From: Methylomicrobium sp.
GTDB taxonomy: Bacteria > Pseudomonadota > Gammaproteobacteria > Methylococcales > Methylomonadaceae
Direction of reading: 5' to 3'
NCBI GenBank assembly: GCA_007135635.1
Contig: SLIO01000149.1
Location: forward strand, 1-7,179
DNA: 7,179 nucleotides
Positions 1 through 6,181 of the stretch are shown here, piece after piece. Under the pieces are notes generated by a model. It did not search any database and had not been told where the DNA came from. It saw only the letters and a program-made list of their open reading frames with translations. The translations under genes were made by a program, and so were the position numbers. Position 1 is the first letter of the stretch, and every line of letters starts with the position of its first letter.

Positions 1-984
1 GATCCCGGTTATCAGCAAAAGGTCATTGCCTATCTCGATCACTTTTTGGAAATCGCCGCGGCGATGCATGATATCGGCTGCGAACACCGGGATATGTGGG
101 ACGAAGAAGACGGCTTTTTCTACGACGTGCTGCGATTTCCGGACGGAAGTTCGACACGTTTGAAGGTGCGTTCATTGGTCGGCTTATTGCCGTTATGCGC
201 GGTGACGGTAATCGAAGCGCAAACGCTGGCTCAATTGCCCGACTTCGCCGAACGTTATGAAAACTTGATCAAGCGTAAGGAGCATCTGGCCGAAGCGATT
301 TTCTGTCCGGTAACACCCGGTAGCAATGACCGCCGCTTGTTGGCGATCTTGGATGAAGAAAAATTAAGACGCGTGCTGACCCGTTTACTCGACGAACAAG
401 AGTTTCTTAGCCCTTACGGTATTCGTTCACTATCCAAATATCACCAGGAACATCCTTACCATTTTCATTGGGAGGGTCAAACCCATACGGTCGCTTACAT
501 ACCGGGTGAGTCCGACACCTATATGTTCGGCGGTAATTCCAATTGGCGCGGTCCGGTGTGGCTGCCGGCCAATCTACTGATCGTCCAGGCCTTACTGGCG
601 ATGCACACCTATTACGGCGACGATTTTAAGATGGAATGCCCGACCGATTCAGGTAACCGGCTCAATTTGTTTCAAATCGCCAAGGAAATTTCATGTCGGC
701 TATTGGATATATTTCTGCCCGATCAAAACGGCAGGCGGCCGGTCTTCGGCGGCGCCGAAAAGTTTCAGAGCGATCCTCATTTTCGCGATTACCTGTTGTT
801 CTATGAGTATTTTCACGGCGACGACGGTTCGGGTTTGGGTGCCAGTCATCAAACCGGTTGGACCGGAACCTTGGCGACGCTATTGACGATATTCGGTTCG
901 CTCGATCATGAGGACTTGCTCAAAGGCGGCATGCAGGGAGTCGTCGAAGCATTGGCGGGAATGGACGAAAACACAACTCAGTAA
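1..984 (+). CDS. GH63-related (MGH1-like) glucosidase, C-terminal part only
   Basis: The frame is open from base 1, so the gene starts before the window; the TTG at 46 is only an internal codon. The visible 327 residues look like the last third or so of the long (roughly 880-residue) bacterial glucosidases related to GH63, which fold as an (alpha/alpha)6 barrel and hydrolyse alpha-glucosidic bonds. Family signatures are WDEEDGFFYDVL (about bases 97-132), HWEGQTHTVAYIPGESDTY (about 466-522), GNSNWRGPVWLP (about 532-567), RRPVFGGAEKF (about 733-765) and FYEYFHGDDGSGLGASHQTG (about 799-858). The acidic residues of the first and last of these are where catalytic Asp and Glu are expected, but I cannot assign them individually. 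The gene is first of the five in this cluster and ends 13 bases before the GH13 gene. The true substrate (glucan, trehalose-like sugar or glucosyl-solute) cannot be read from sequence. The family call is firm, the substrate open. Confidence 0.85.
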   Translation, partial: DPGYQQKVIAYLDHFLEIAAAMHDIGCEHRDMWDEEDGFFYDVLRFPDGSSTRLKVRSLVGLLPLCAVTVIEAQTLAQLPDFAERYENLIKRKEHLAEAIFCPVTPGSNDRRLLAILDEEKLRRVLTRLLDEQEFLSPYGIRSLSKYHQEHPYHFHWEGQTHTVAYIPGESDTYMFGGNSNWRGPVWLPANLLIVQALLAMHTYYGDDFKMECPTDSGNRLNLFQIAKEISCRLLDIFLPDQNGRRPVFGGAEKFQSDPHFRDYLLFYEYFHGDDGSGLGASHQTGWTGTLATLLTIFGSLDHEDLLKGGMQGVVEALAGMDENTTQ

Positions 985-986
985 GC

Positions 987-993
987 GAGGTGA
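987..993 (+). promoter_or_regulatory. Ribosome binding site of the GH13 gene
   Basis: GAGGTGA lies 4 bases before the ATG at 998. It decides the start: the same frame is open back to an ATG at 908, but that would overlap the preceding gene by 77 bases and add a 30-residue leader unlike any GH13 N-terminus. Confidence 0.75.
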
Positions 994-997
994 CAAA

Positions 998-2461
998 ATG
1001 AAGGTTTCACATTATCCATCGCTTTATCAAATCAATACACGGGTCCGGCATCGCAAATTCTGCCGCGATCGGGGCGGGGCCGCCGGCATCGACGACTGGC
1101 CGGATAGCGAATGGCAAGGCATTGCCGAGTTAGGTTTCGATTGGCTATGGCTGCTGGGCGTTTGGCAAACCGGTCAAGCCGGAGCGCAAGTTTCTCGAAG
1201 TCATGAGCCGTGGCAGGCAGGTTTTCATGCGAGTTTGGCCGATTTATCCGAAGATGACATCTGCGGGTCTTGCTTCGCGGTCTCGGCTTATCGAACGTTG
1301 GAGTGCCTCGGCGGAGATAAAGCCCTCGTCGATGTGCGCAAAAAACTGAACGAGCTAGGGCTGAAGCTGATGCTCGATTTCGTGCCGAATCACACCGCAT
1401 TGGACCATCCTTGGGTTCGGGCACACCCGGAATTTTATATTCAAGGCTCGAAAGAAGATCTGGCGCGCGAACCGCAAAATTATATCGAATTGGAAAGCGC
1501 GCAGGGCAGGCAAGTCTTTGCTTACGGTCGCGATCCTTATTTCGACGGCTGGCCCGATACGCTGCAACTAGACTACGACAATCCGAAAGTACAGGAATCG
1601 ATGATCGCCGAATTGCTTGCCATAGCAGAACGCTGCGACGGCGTGCGCTGCGACATGGCGATGCTGATTCTGCCGGACGTATTCGAGAGAACCTGGGGAA
1701 AATCGATAGAGCCGTTTTGGCCGAAGGCGATCGCGGCGGTGCGCGAGCGTTTTCCGGATTTCATGCTGCTGGCCGAAGTCTATTGGGATCTCGAATGGAC
1801 GCTGCAGCAACAAGGCTTCGATTACACCTATGACAAACGGCTTTATGATCGGCTTAGAGACCGGGCTGCTCGCCCGGTGCGTGATCATTTGGTCGCGGGT
1901 CTCGATTTTCAAAACAAACTGGCGCGTTTTCTTGAAAATCACGACGAACCGCGGGCCGCGGAGACGTTTCCGCAAGATGTCCACGAAACTGCCGCGATCG
2001 TGACTTTTCTCTCGCCCGGTTTGCGTTTTTTTCATGACGGTCAATTGACCGGTAAAATCGTGCATATTCCGATTCATCTGTGCCGTGGGCCCGAGGAGGT
2101 CGCCGACCGACGCTTGAGCGAGTTTTACAGCGGTTTATTGCAGACTTTGCAAAGACCGGTGTTTAGAAGCGGCGAATGGACATTAGCGGATTGCCGACCG
2201 TCCGAAGACGGCAACGAATCCTGGCGGAATTTCATCGTTTATCGATGGCGATCGGTCGATGAAACGGCTTGGGTCGTCGTGAATTATGCCGCCCAGCCGA
2301 GCCAATGCCGTCTTGAATGGCCGCGAAACCAAAAGGGCCGCAATCAGCACCAAGTCCTGTTGAGTTCGCAGCCGCAGAAGCCGGGCGTCGAAATAAAGGA
2401 GGAGGGCATGCGGTTCGATTTTCCGGCGTGGGGCTATCGTGTTTTTACGTTGCCGGACTGA
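998..2461 (+). CDS. GH13 alpha-amylase family glycosidase
   Basis: This 487-residue protein starts with the GH13-type opening YPSLYQINTRV and carries all four conserved regions of the (beta/alpha)8 barrel: DFVPNH at 127-132, GVRCD at 215-219 with D219 as the predicted nucleophile, LLAEVYW at 257-263 with E260 as the predicted acid/base, and ENHD at 313-316 with D316 as the transition-state stabiliser. The last 80 or so residues (VVVNYAAQ at 426-433) look like the small all-beta domain that closes many GH13 enzymes. No signal peptide or carbohydrate-binding module is visible, so it should act in the cytoplasm on glycogen-like glucan, oligosaccharides or a glucoside. The enzyme could be a hydrolase or a transglucosylase; the subfamily cannot be settled by eye. 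The gene sits 13 bases after the glucosidase and 10 bases before gluconokinase, in line with one transcript that releases glucose and then oxidises it. Confidence 0.9.
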   Translation: MKVSHYPSLYQINTRVRHRKFCRDRGGAAGIDDWPDSEWQGIAELGFDWLWLLGVWQTGQAGAQVSRSHEPWQAGFHASLADLSEDDICGSCFAVSAYRTLECLGGDKALVDVRKKLNELGLKLMLDFVPNHTALDHPWVRAHPEFYIQGSKEDLAREPQNYIELESAQGRQVFAYGRDPYFDGWPDTLQLDYDNPKVQESMIAELLAIAERCDGVRCDMAMLILPDVFERTWGKSIEPFWPKAIAAVRERFPDFMLLAEVYWDLEWTLQQQGFDYTYDKRLYDRLRDRAARPVRDHLVAGLDFQNKLARFLENHDEPRAAETFPQDVHETAAIVTFLSPGLRFFHDGQLTGKIVHIPIHLCRGPEEVADRRLSEFYSGLLQTLQRPVFRSGEWTLADCRPSEDGNESWRNFIVYRWRSVDETAWVVVNYAAQPSQCRLEWPRNQKGRNQHQVLLSSQPQKPGVEIKEEGMRFDFPAWGYRVFTLPD

Positions 2462-2471
2462 CGAGCCAAAT

Positions 2472-3017
2472 ATGAACTCGTCGAACGATCGCCGGCATCG
2501 TACCGCGCGCGTCGTAATCATCGGCGGCGTTTCCGGTTGCGGAAAATCGACGGTCGGCAGGGCGCTGGCCGACTATTTAGGCTGGCCTTTTATCGAAGGC
2601 GATACGTTTCATTCCGCAGCGAATATAAAAAAAATGCGGCGCGGCGAAGCGCTGGACGATGACGACCGAAGACCCTGGCTGGAAAGCTTGCGTAACGAAA
2701 TAACCCATTTTCTCGATAATGGCGTTTCGGCGGTGCTGGCTTGTTCGGCATTGAAGGCGAGTTACCGCGAAATATTGCGCGGGGACGAAGTTAACGTGAG
2801 CTTTGTGTTCTTGAGTTGTAGCCGGGAAAGCCTGCATCGACGTTTGACGACACGGCAAGGCCATTTCCTGGGCGCCGAATTGCTCGATAGCCAGCTCGCG
2901 ACCTTTGAGTCGTCTGGCGACATTCTTTTAATCGACAGCGAACAAGCCGTCGAAACGCTGGTTGAATCGATTACGGATTGGCTGGCTTATTCTGGGAGCG
3001 AACGCGATGAAACATGA
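2472..3017 (+). CDS. gntK: Gluconokinase (GntK family)
   Basis: This enzyme phosphorylates D-gluconate with ATP to 6-phosphogluconate (EC 2.7.1.12). The 181 residues match the usual length. Visible motifs are the P-loop GVSGCGKST at 19-27, EGDTFH at 42-47, NIKKMRRGEALDDDDRRPWL at 51-70 (gluconokinase signature, usually NIxKMxxGxPLxDxDRxPWL), ACSALKASYR at 90-99, and GHFLGAELLDSQLATFE at 130-146. The ATG at 2472 is chosen because the earlier in-frame GTG at 2439 lies inside the GH13 gene and the P-loop then starts at a normal distance from the N-terminus; the ribosome binding site before 2472 is weak (GACGAG at about 2460-2465). The last 11 bases overlap the next gene, which suggests translational coupling. 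The kinase has no transporter beside it but is next to a lactonase and a glucose dehydrogenase, so its gluconate probably comes from internal glucose oxidation rather than uptake. Confidence 0.93.
   Translation: MNSSNDRRHRTARVVIIGGVSGCGKSTVGRALADYLGWPFIEGDTFHSAANIKKMRRGEALDDDDRRPWLESLRNEITHFLDNGVSAVLACSALKASYREILRGDEVNVSFVFLSCSRESLHRRLTTRQGHFLGAELLDSQLATFESSGDILLIDSEQAVETLVESITDWLAYSGSERDET
2994..2998 (+). promoter_or_regulatory. Ribosome binding site of the lactonase gene
   Basis: GGGAG lies 8 bases before the ATG at 3007, inside the end of gntK. It favours the 3007 start over the in-frame ATG at 2962, which has no comparable site and would add 15 residues ahead of the typical family N-terminus. 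Confidence 0.65.
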
Positions 3018-3852
3018 TACCGAAATATTGCTGACCGGTTTGGCTTTTCCTGAAGCGCCGCGTTGGCGTAGCGATCGGCTCTGGTTTACCGATCAGCATG
3101 CGCGGCGCGTGATGACTGTGAAAACCGACGGGCAGGCCGAGTGTATCTTAGAAACCGACGATCTGCCGGGCGGGCTGGCTTGGTTGCCTGACGGAACGCC
3201 CTTGGTTGTCGCGATGACGGAGCGAGCTGTTTATAAGATCAAGGACCGAGCTTGGGCGCGATATGCCGATTTGTCCGTCCTAGCCCCGTTTCATTGCAAC
3301 GACATGATCGCGACAGCCGGCGGCCGCGTTTATGTCGGCAACTTCGGCTACGATTTGCATGGCGGCGCACCTCAAGCCAAGACGCATCTGATTGCGGTCG
3401 AAACGGACGGCAGTTGCCGGATTGCCGCCGAAGGTTTGCTGTTTCCAAACGGCTGTGTGATCACGCCGGACGATTCGATATTAATCGTTGCCGAAACCTT
3501 CGCCTCACGCTTGACCGCATTCACGATCGGGGAAGACGGCTTGTTGCATGATGCTCGAGTCTGGGCTGATTTGGGGCGAGCAACGCCGGACGGCATTTGT
3601 CTCGATGCCGAAGGCGCTATCTGGGTGGCCAGTCCCGGAACCGGCGAAGTGATCCGGGTCGAACAGGGCGGCAAGATATCGACCCGCATCAAGCCGTTGG
3701 GCGTGCCTTATGCCTGCATGTTGGGCGGTTCGGAGTACCAAACTTTATTCATCACGACCTCGGAAACGGACGATCCTAACGAGGCCAACCTTCTGAAGTC
3801 GGGGCGCATAGAAGTCACCGAAGTTAAGGTGCCGGGCGCAAGATTGCCTTAA
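3007..3852 (+). CDS. SMP-30/gluconolactonase family lactonase
   Basis: This 281-residue protein belongs to the SMP-30/gluconolactonase/LRE family of six-bladed beta-propellers, which hydrolyse sugar lactones with one divalent metal ion. The expected metal and active-site residues are visible in order: E16 in FPEAPRW, N98-D99 in HCND, N148 in FPNG, and D195 in TPDGI. The repeated blade pattern also shows in LPGGLAWLPDG (53-63) and GAIWVAS (203-209). There is no signal peptide, which points to a cytoplasmic enzyme. Context gives the best substrate guess: it lies between gluconokinase and a glucose 1-dehydrogenase, so it probably opens glucono-delta-lactone to gluconate. Members of this family vary in lactone preference, so the exact substrate is inferred. 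It overlaps gntK by 11 bases and is followed by a 37-base gap to the dehydrogenase gene. Confidence 0.88.
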   Translation: MKHDTEILLTGLAFPEAPRWRSDRLWFTDQHARRVMTVKTDGQAECILETDDLPGGLAWLPDGTPLVVAMTERAVYKIKDRAWARYADLSVLAPFHCNDMIATAGGRVYVGNFGYDLHGGAPQAKTHLIAVETDGSCRIAAEGLLFPNGCVITPDDSILIVAETFASRLTAFTIGEDGLLHDARVWADLGRATPDGICLDAEGAIWVASPGTGEVIRVEQGGKISTRIKPLGVPYACMLGGSEYQTLFITTSETDDPNEANLLKSGRIEVTEVKVPGARLP

Positions 3853-3876
3853 TTTTTCATTAAACAATAGGAAAAT

Positions 3877-3883
3877 AGGAGAG
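3877..3883 (+). promoter_or_regulatory. Ribosome binding site of the glucose dehydrogenase gene
   Basis: AGGAGAG lies 6 bases before the ATG at 3890. It is the strongest Shine-Dalgarno match in the cluster and sits in a short AT-rich spacer, so the last gene may be translated more efficiently than those before it. Confidence 0.75.
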
Positions 3884-3889
3884 ACGGCT

Positions 3890-4705
3890 ATGCCGCTTAT
3901 TATCGATAAATCATTGACCGGGCAGCGTGCTCTGGTGACCGGCGGCAGCTCCGGTATTGGCGCTGCGATTGCAGTCGCACTGGCCGAAGCGGGCGCGCGG
4001 GTGGCGATTAATTATCTGTCCGATGCCGAAGAGGCGCGAAAGCTAGTGGATCAAATACAAGCCTCTGGCGGCGAAGCGATTGCGGTACAGGCCGATGTCA
4101 GCCAAGAAGATCAAGTGATTGCGATGTTTCAAAGAGTCATCGAGACTTGGGACAGTCTCGATATTTTGGTCAACAATGCCGGCATACAGCTCGATGCGCC
4201 TTTTGTCGAGATGACCTTGAAACAATGGGAAACCGTGATGGCGGTTAATTTGACCGGGCAGTTTTTGTGCGCCCGCGAAGCGGTCAAGGAATTTATTCGC
4301 CGAGGCGTGGTGCCGGAATTGTCCTGTGCGGCCGGCAAGATTATTTGTAACTCTTCGGTTCACGATATCATTCCTTGGGCCGGACACGTCAATTATGCCG
4401 CGTCGAAGGGCGGCTTGTTGATGTTCATGAAAAGCCTGGCGCAGGAAGTCGCTCATGACAAGATTAGGGTCAATGCCGTGTCGCCGGGCGCGATCAAAAC
4501 ACCGATCAATCGTAGCGCCTGGGAAACCCCCGAAGCGGAAGGCGATTTACTGAAACTGATTCCATACGAACGCGTCGGGGATCCGTCCGATATTGCCCGT
4601 GCCGTGGTCTGGTTAGCCTCCGATGCTTCCGATTATGTGGTCGGCACAACGCTGTATATCGATGGCGGTATGACACTTTATCCGGGGTTTCGCGAAGGCG
4701 GGTAA
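3890..4705 (+). CDS. SDR-family glucose 1-dehydrogenase
   Basis: This is a classical short-chain dehydrogenase of 271 residues. The cofactor motif TGGSSGIG is at 17-24, D69 (ADV) contacts the adenine, NNAG is at 95-98, and the catalytic set is N120, S156, Y169 and K173 (NYAASKGG). The segment NSSVHDIIPW (154-163) and the C-terminal YIDGGMTLYPGF (256-267) closely resemble Bacillus-type glucose 1-dehydrogenase (EC 1.1.1.47), which oxidises beta-D-glucose to glucono-1,5-lactone with NAD(P). No acidic residue sits right at the end of the second strand (NYLSD, 41-45), which fits dual NAD/NADP use. A short insertion near 136-149 (FIRRGVVPELSCAAGK) is longer than in Bacillus enzymes. It is the last gene of the cluster, and its product would feed the lactonase encoded just upstream. 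SDR specificity is hard to read, but the neighbours support glucose. Confidence 0.87.
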   Translation: MPLIIDKSLTGQRALVTGGSSGIGAAIAVALAEAGARVAINYLSDAEEARKLVDQIQASGGEAIAVQADVSQEDQVIAMFQRVIETWDSLDILVNNAGIQLDAPFVEMTLKQWETVMAVNLTGQFLCAREAVKEFIRRGVVPELSCAAGKIICNSSVHDIIPWAGHVNYAASKGGLLMFMKSLAQEVAHDKIRVNAVSPGAIKTPINRSAWETPEAEGDLLKLIPYERVGDPSDIARAVVWLASDASDYVVGTTLYIDGGMTLYPGFREGG

Positions 4706-4797
4706 ATTTATCGTGCGGAGCCGCATGGTTTTCAGTCTACTCCCTTTTGATTGAAAAACCGTCTAAGAATAAAAGGTATGGGATGTGTCTATCGAGG

Positions 4798-4862
4798 ATC
4801 CAGCCCTTAAATTATCGAAATTTGATCTAGCAACTAAATCGTTTGGAATTTAGGGGCTGGAT
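4798..4862. repeat. Inverted repeat, 16-base arms, 33-base loop
   Basis: The left arm ATCCAGCCCTTAAATT (4798-4813) pairs with AATTTAGGGGCTGGAT (4847-4862) at 15 of 16 positions. There is no T-run after the right arm, so a simple intrinsic terminator is unlikely. It could be a hairpin in RNA, terminal repeats of a tiny 65-base element, or part of a dispersed repeat. Confidence 0.75.
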
Positions 4863-4876
4863 GAACCCATGCATTG

Positions 4877-4901
4877 GGGTTTGACGGTAGCGGTCGAACC
4901 C
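4877..4901. repeat. Inverted repeat, 9-base stem, 7-base loop
   Basis: GGGTTTGAC (4877-4885) faces GTCGAACCC (4893-4901). Eight positions are Watson-Crick and the ninth is T opposite G, which would be a wobble pair in RNA read from the + strand. It starts 15 bases after the previous inverted repeat. Confidence 0.7.
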
Positions 4902-4916
4902 AGGGATGGCGTGAAT

Positions 4917-4947
4917 GCAGATTTTGCATGGAGCAAAAATGCCCTGC
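4917..4947. repeat. Inverted repeat with interrupted stem
   Basis: TTTTGC (4922-4927) pairs with GCAAAA (4933-4938) around a 5-base loop, and the stem resumes outside an internal loop with GCAG (4917-4920) against CTGC (4944-4947). It is the third hairpin in a row and ends 6 bases before the first copy of the 67-base repeat. Confidence 0.6.
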
Positions 4948-4953
4948 TGCCGA

Positions 4954-5020
4954 CATCCTCGCTATTCACACACCATACCTCCCTATAGTTAGCTAATTTT
5001 TGAGTATAAAGGGAGTAATA
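4954..5020 (+). repeat. 67-base direct repeat, copy 1
   Basis: Aligned without gaps to 5818-5884, 58 of 67 bases agree. The core at 4987-5010 (agttagctaatttttgag followed by tataaa) is identical over 24 bases, and the left end catcctcgct is also identical. Matching falls off sharply on the right side. The two copies start 864 bases apart in the same orientation, on either side of the CBS-domain gene. Confidence 0.9.
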
Positions 5021-5164
5021 ATTGCAAGTTTGTTAATTGTAAAGGGCGCACCCCTGCGATCAATGGTTTTGACTTATAGTTGTTTAGTCCTTTGTGTGTA
5101 AAATAAGTCCGTTTTCTGCGTTAACTCCATGGATGCAGGTAAGGGGCGTGAGCAGGAGCGGAAG

Positions 5165-5196
5165 CTTTGCACAAAGAGCTACATAGCCTGCTATGT
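5165..5196. repeat. Two adjacent short palindromes
   Basis: CTTTG/CAAAG (5165-5176, 2-base centre) is followed by ACATAG/CTATGT (5181-5196, 4-base centre). They are too short and tight to be called terminators. They fall in a stretch without coding signal and may be part of a dispersed intergenic repeat. Confidence 0.45.
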
Positions 5197-5271
5197 TCCT
5201 GTTTGCGCGCATTAAAGACAAGCAAAAATCGCGGAGCCGGTTGCCTAACTTTTTTTCATCCCAATTCCTTA

Positions 5272-5309
5272 ATCAATGAGTAGATGATCGACTATACGAG
5301 ATCATTGAT
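5272..5309. repeat. Inverted repeat just beyond the CBS gene stop
   Basis: ATCAATGA (5272-5279) and TCATTGAT (5302-5309) are perfect 8-base arms around 22 bases. The repeat begins two bases beyond the stop codon of the minus-strand CBS gene, where a transcript end would be expected. No T-run follows in that direction, so it is at best a weak or factor-dependent 3' structure. Confidence 0.45.
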
Positions 5310-5311
5310 AA

Positions 5312-5731
5312 TTAATATTGCGCTATCAAGTAATTGATCAAGTCAGTTGACGTCACGATACCGACAACATTGTCTTCATTATCGACGACAGGTAGTGAGT
5401 GAAAATGTCCTTTCCCCAATAAATCCGCCGCCTGCCTTACGTTACTTGTTAAATTGATCGTGGTAAGTTTTGTCGACATGATGTCGGTAATCTTAAATTG
5501 CTGGTCGATTATATTGTCAATCGAGCGTTCATCCGCACCGCTGATGATCAGGTTAATCTTCATAAGATCGGTAAAGCTTATCAGACCTACCAATTTTTTG
5601 CCGTCTACCACTGGAACGTGATGGATATTAGATTCGCACATCATTTTGCGAACATCGCTCAATGATTGGCCAACCTGGGCCATAGTTAGATTTGCACTCA
5701 TAATACTGGATATGGGGTCGTTTTTTTTCAT
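5312..5731 (-). CDS. Stand-alone two-CBS-domain protein
   Basis: This 139-residue cytoplasmic protein consists of almost nothing but a tandem pair of CBS domains (a Bateman module), at about residues 4-60 and 80-137. Each carries the expected marks: IMSANLTMAQVGQSLSD, HHVPVVD and SFTDL in the first; IMSTKLTTINL, HSLPVVD and TSTDL in the second. D55 and D130, in the S/T-x-x-D positions, are the usual contacts to the ribose of bound adenine nucleotides (AMP, ATP or SAM-like ligands). No catalytic or DNA-binding domain is attached, so it probably acts as a nucleotide-sensing partner of another protein; the partner is unknown. The ATG at 5731 is preceded by a modest AGGT. The gene is alone, opposite to the operon on its left, in AT-richer DNA, and flanked by a 67-base direct repeat on each side. 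Confidence 0.92.
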   Translation of the reverse strand: MKKNDPISSIMSANLTMAQVGQSLSDVRKMMCESNIHHVPVVDGKKLVGLISFTDLMKINLIISGADERSIDNIIDQQFKITDIMSTKLTTINLTSNVRQAADLLGKGHFHSLPVVDNEDNVVGIVTSTDLINYLIAQY

Positions 5732-5817
5732 AATGCATACCTGTAAGGTTTGTTAAGTAGGTTTTTAATTTTAATAGTAAATGCAATGCCGGTTGACCCG
5801 GATGCTAAAGGTGCATT
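5732..5817. other. Upstream region of the CBS gene
   Basis: These 86 bases separate the CBS start codon from the second repeat copy. They are AT-rich next to the gene (5755-5785), as expected for a promoter, but no convincing -35/-10 pair could be fixed on the minus strand. Confidence 0.4.
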
Positions 5818-5884
5818 CATCCTCGCTAGCCACACCCCATACCTTGATAAAGTTAGCTAATTTTTGAGTATAAAAGCAGTAATA
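5818..5884 (+). repeat. 67-base direct repeat, copy 2
   Basis: This is the partner of 4954-5020 (58 of 67 identical, no gaps). The differences cluster in three small patches (about 5829-5836, 5845-5850 and 5875-5877) around the invariant core at 5851-5874. It lies 87 bases beyond the start codon of the CBS gene, so it could be upstream regulatory DNA for that gene or simply a dispersed repeat. Confidence 0.9.
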
Positions 5885-6181
5885 TTTTCGTTTCGTAGCT
5901 CGTCATAAAGAAAGAGATTATGTAATCGCTAAAGCTAGCCCAGCTTTAACATTTCTCTGTCATAAATTTTTGAATAATAAGTAAACCTGCATTATAGCGC
6001 TACAAGGGTCGCTCCCGAGCCTTAATTTTTAAAGCTGGAAAAAATGGCATGATTCTTAACTCATATAATTCTATATCTTAGACCATAGGCATTACATCTG
6101 TTGAGGATGGGCTAGATTCGGCAATTAGTCCATGAAAATCACGAAAGCAACCATTTCGTAAACTAGGCAATTTAAGCGTAA
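5885..6181. other. Intergenic DNA with no gene seen
   Basis: AT-rich and closed in all frames at gene length. The only structure noted is a 7-base stem TAAAGCT/AGCTTTA (5930-5948) with a 5-base loop and no T-run. The 5' end and any old promoter of the broken transferase gene should lie at the right end (about 6120-6181), but the sequence there is too degraded to place a start codon. Confidence 0.6.

Larger units (their letters stand above)
4706..5311. other. Structured, AT-richer intergenic region
   Basis: No credible gene lies in these 606 bases on either strand. Right after the dehydrogenase stop, a TGCGG/CCGCA pair (4714-4725) and a GGTTTTCA/TGAAAAACC pair (4727-4734 with 4752-4760, one bulge) could form weak hairpins. 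Neither is a clear terminator, so the 3' end of the operon is undefined. Further right come three inverted repeats, a copy of a 67-base repeat, two short palindromes and a long-loop inverted repeat near the CBS gene end; these are listed separately. Confidence 0.7.

Noticed and set aside
46..48. TTG at 46 as the true start of the first gene
   Set aside because: The frame is open to the window edge and the encoded protein is clearly only the C-terminal part of a much longer family.
908..997. Longer start for the GH13 gene at ATG 908
   Set aside because: It would overlap the preceding gene by 77 bases, adds an arginine- and lysine-rich leader not seen in the family, and lacks the good ribosome binding site present before 998.
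1032..2077. Several long antisense reading frames opposite the GH13 gene
   Set aside because: They mirror a gene with complete catalytic motifs, show no recognisable domain, and are typical shadow frames.
5241..5256. Run of seven T at 5250-5256 as an intrinsic terminator
   Set aside because: The bases just before it (gttgcctaac) offer only a 3-base stem, so no terminator hairpin is present.
4954..5884. The CBS gene as cargo of an insertion sequence or integron
   Set aside because: There is no transposase, integrase or inverted terminal repeat; the borders are direct repeats in the same orientation. Only the repeat observation itself is kept.
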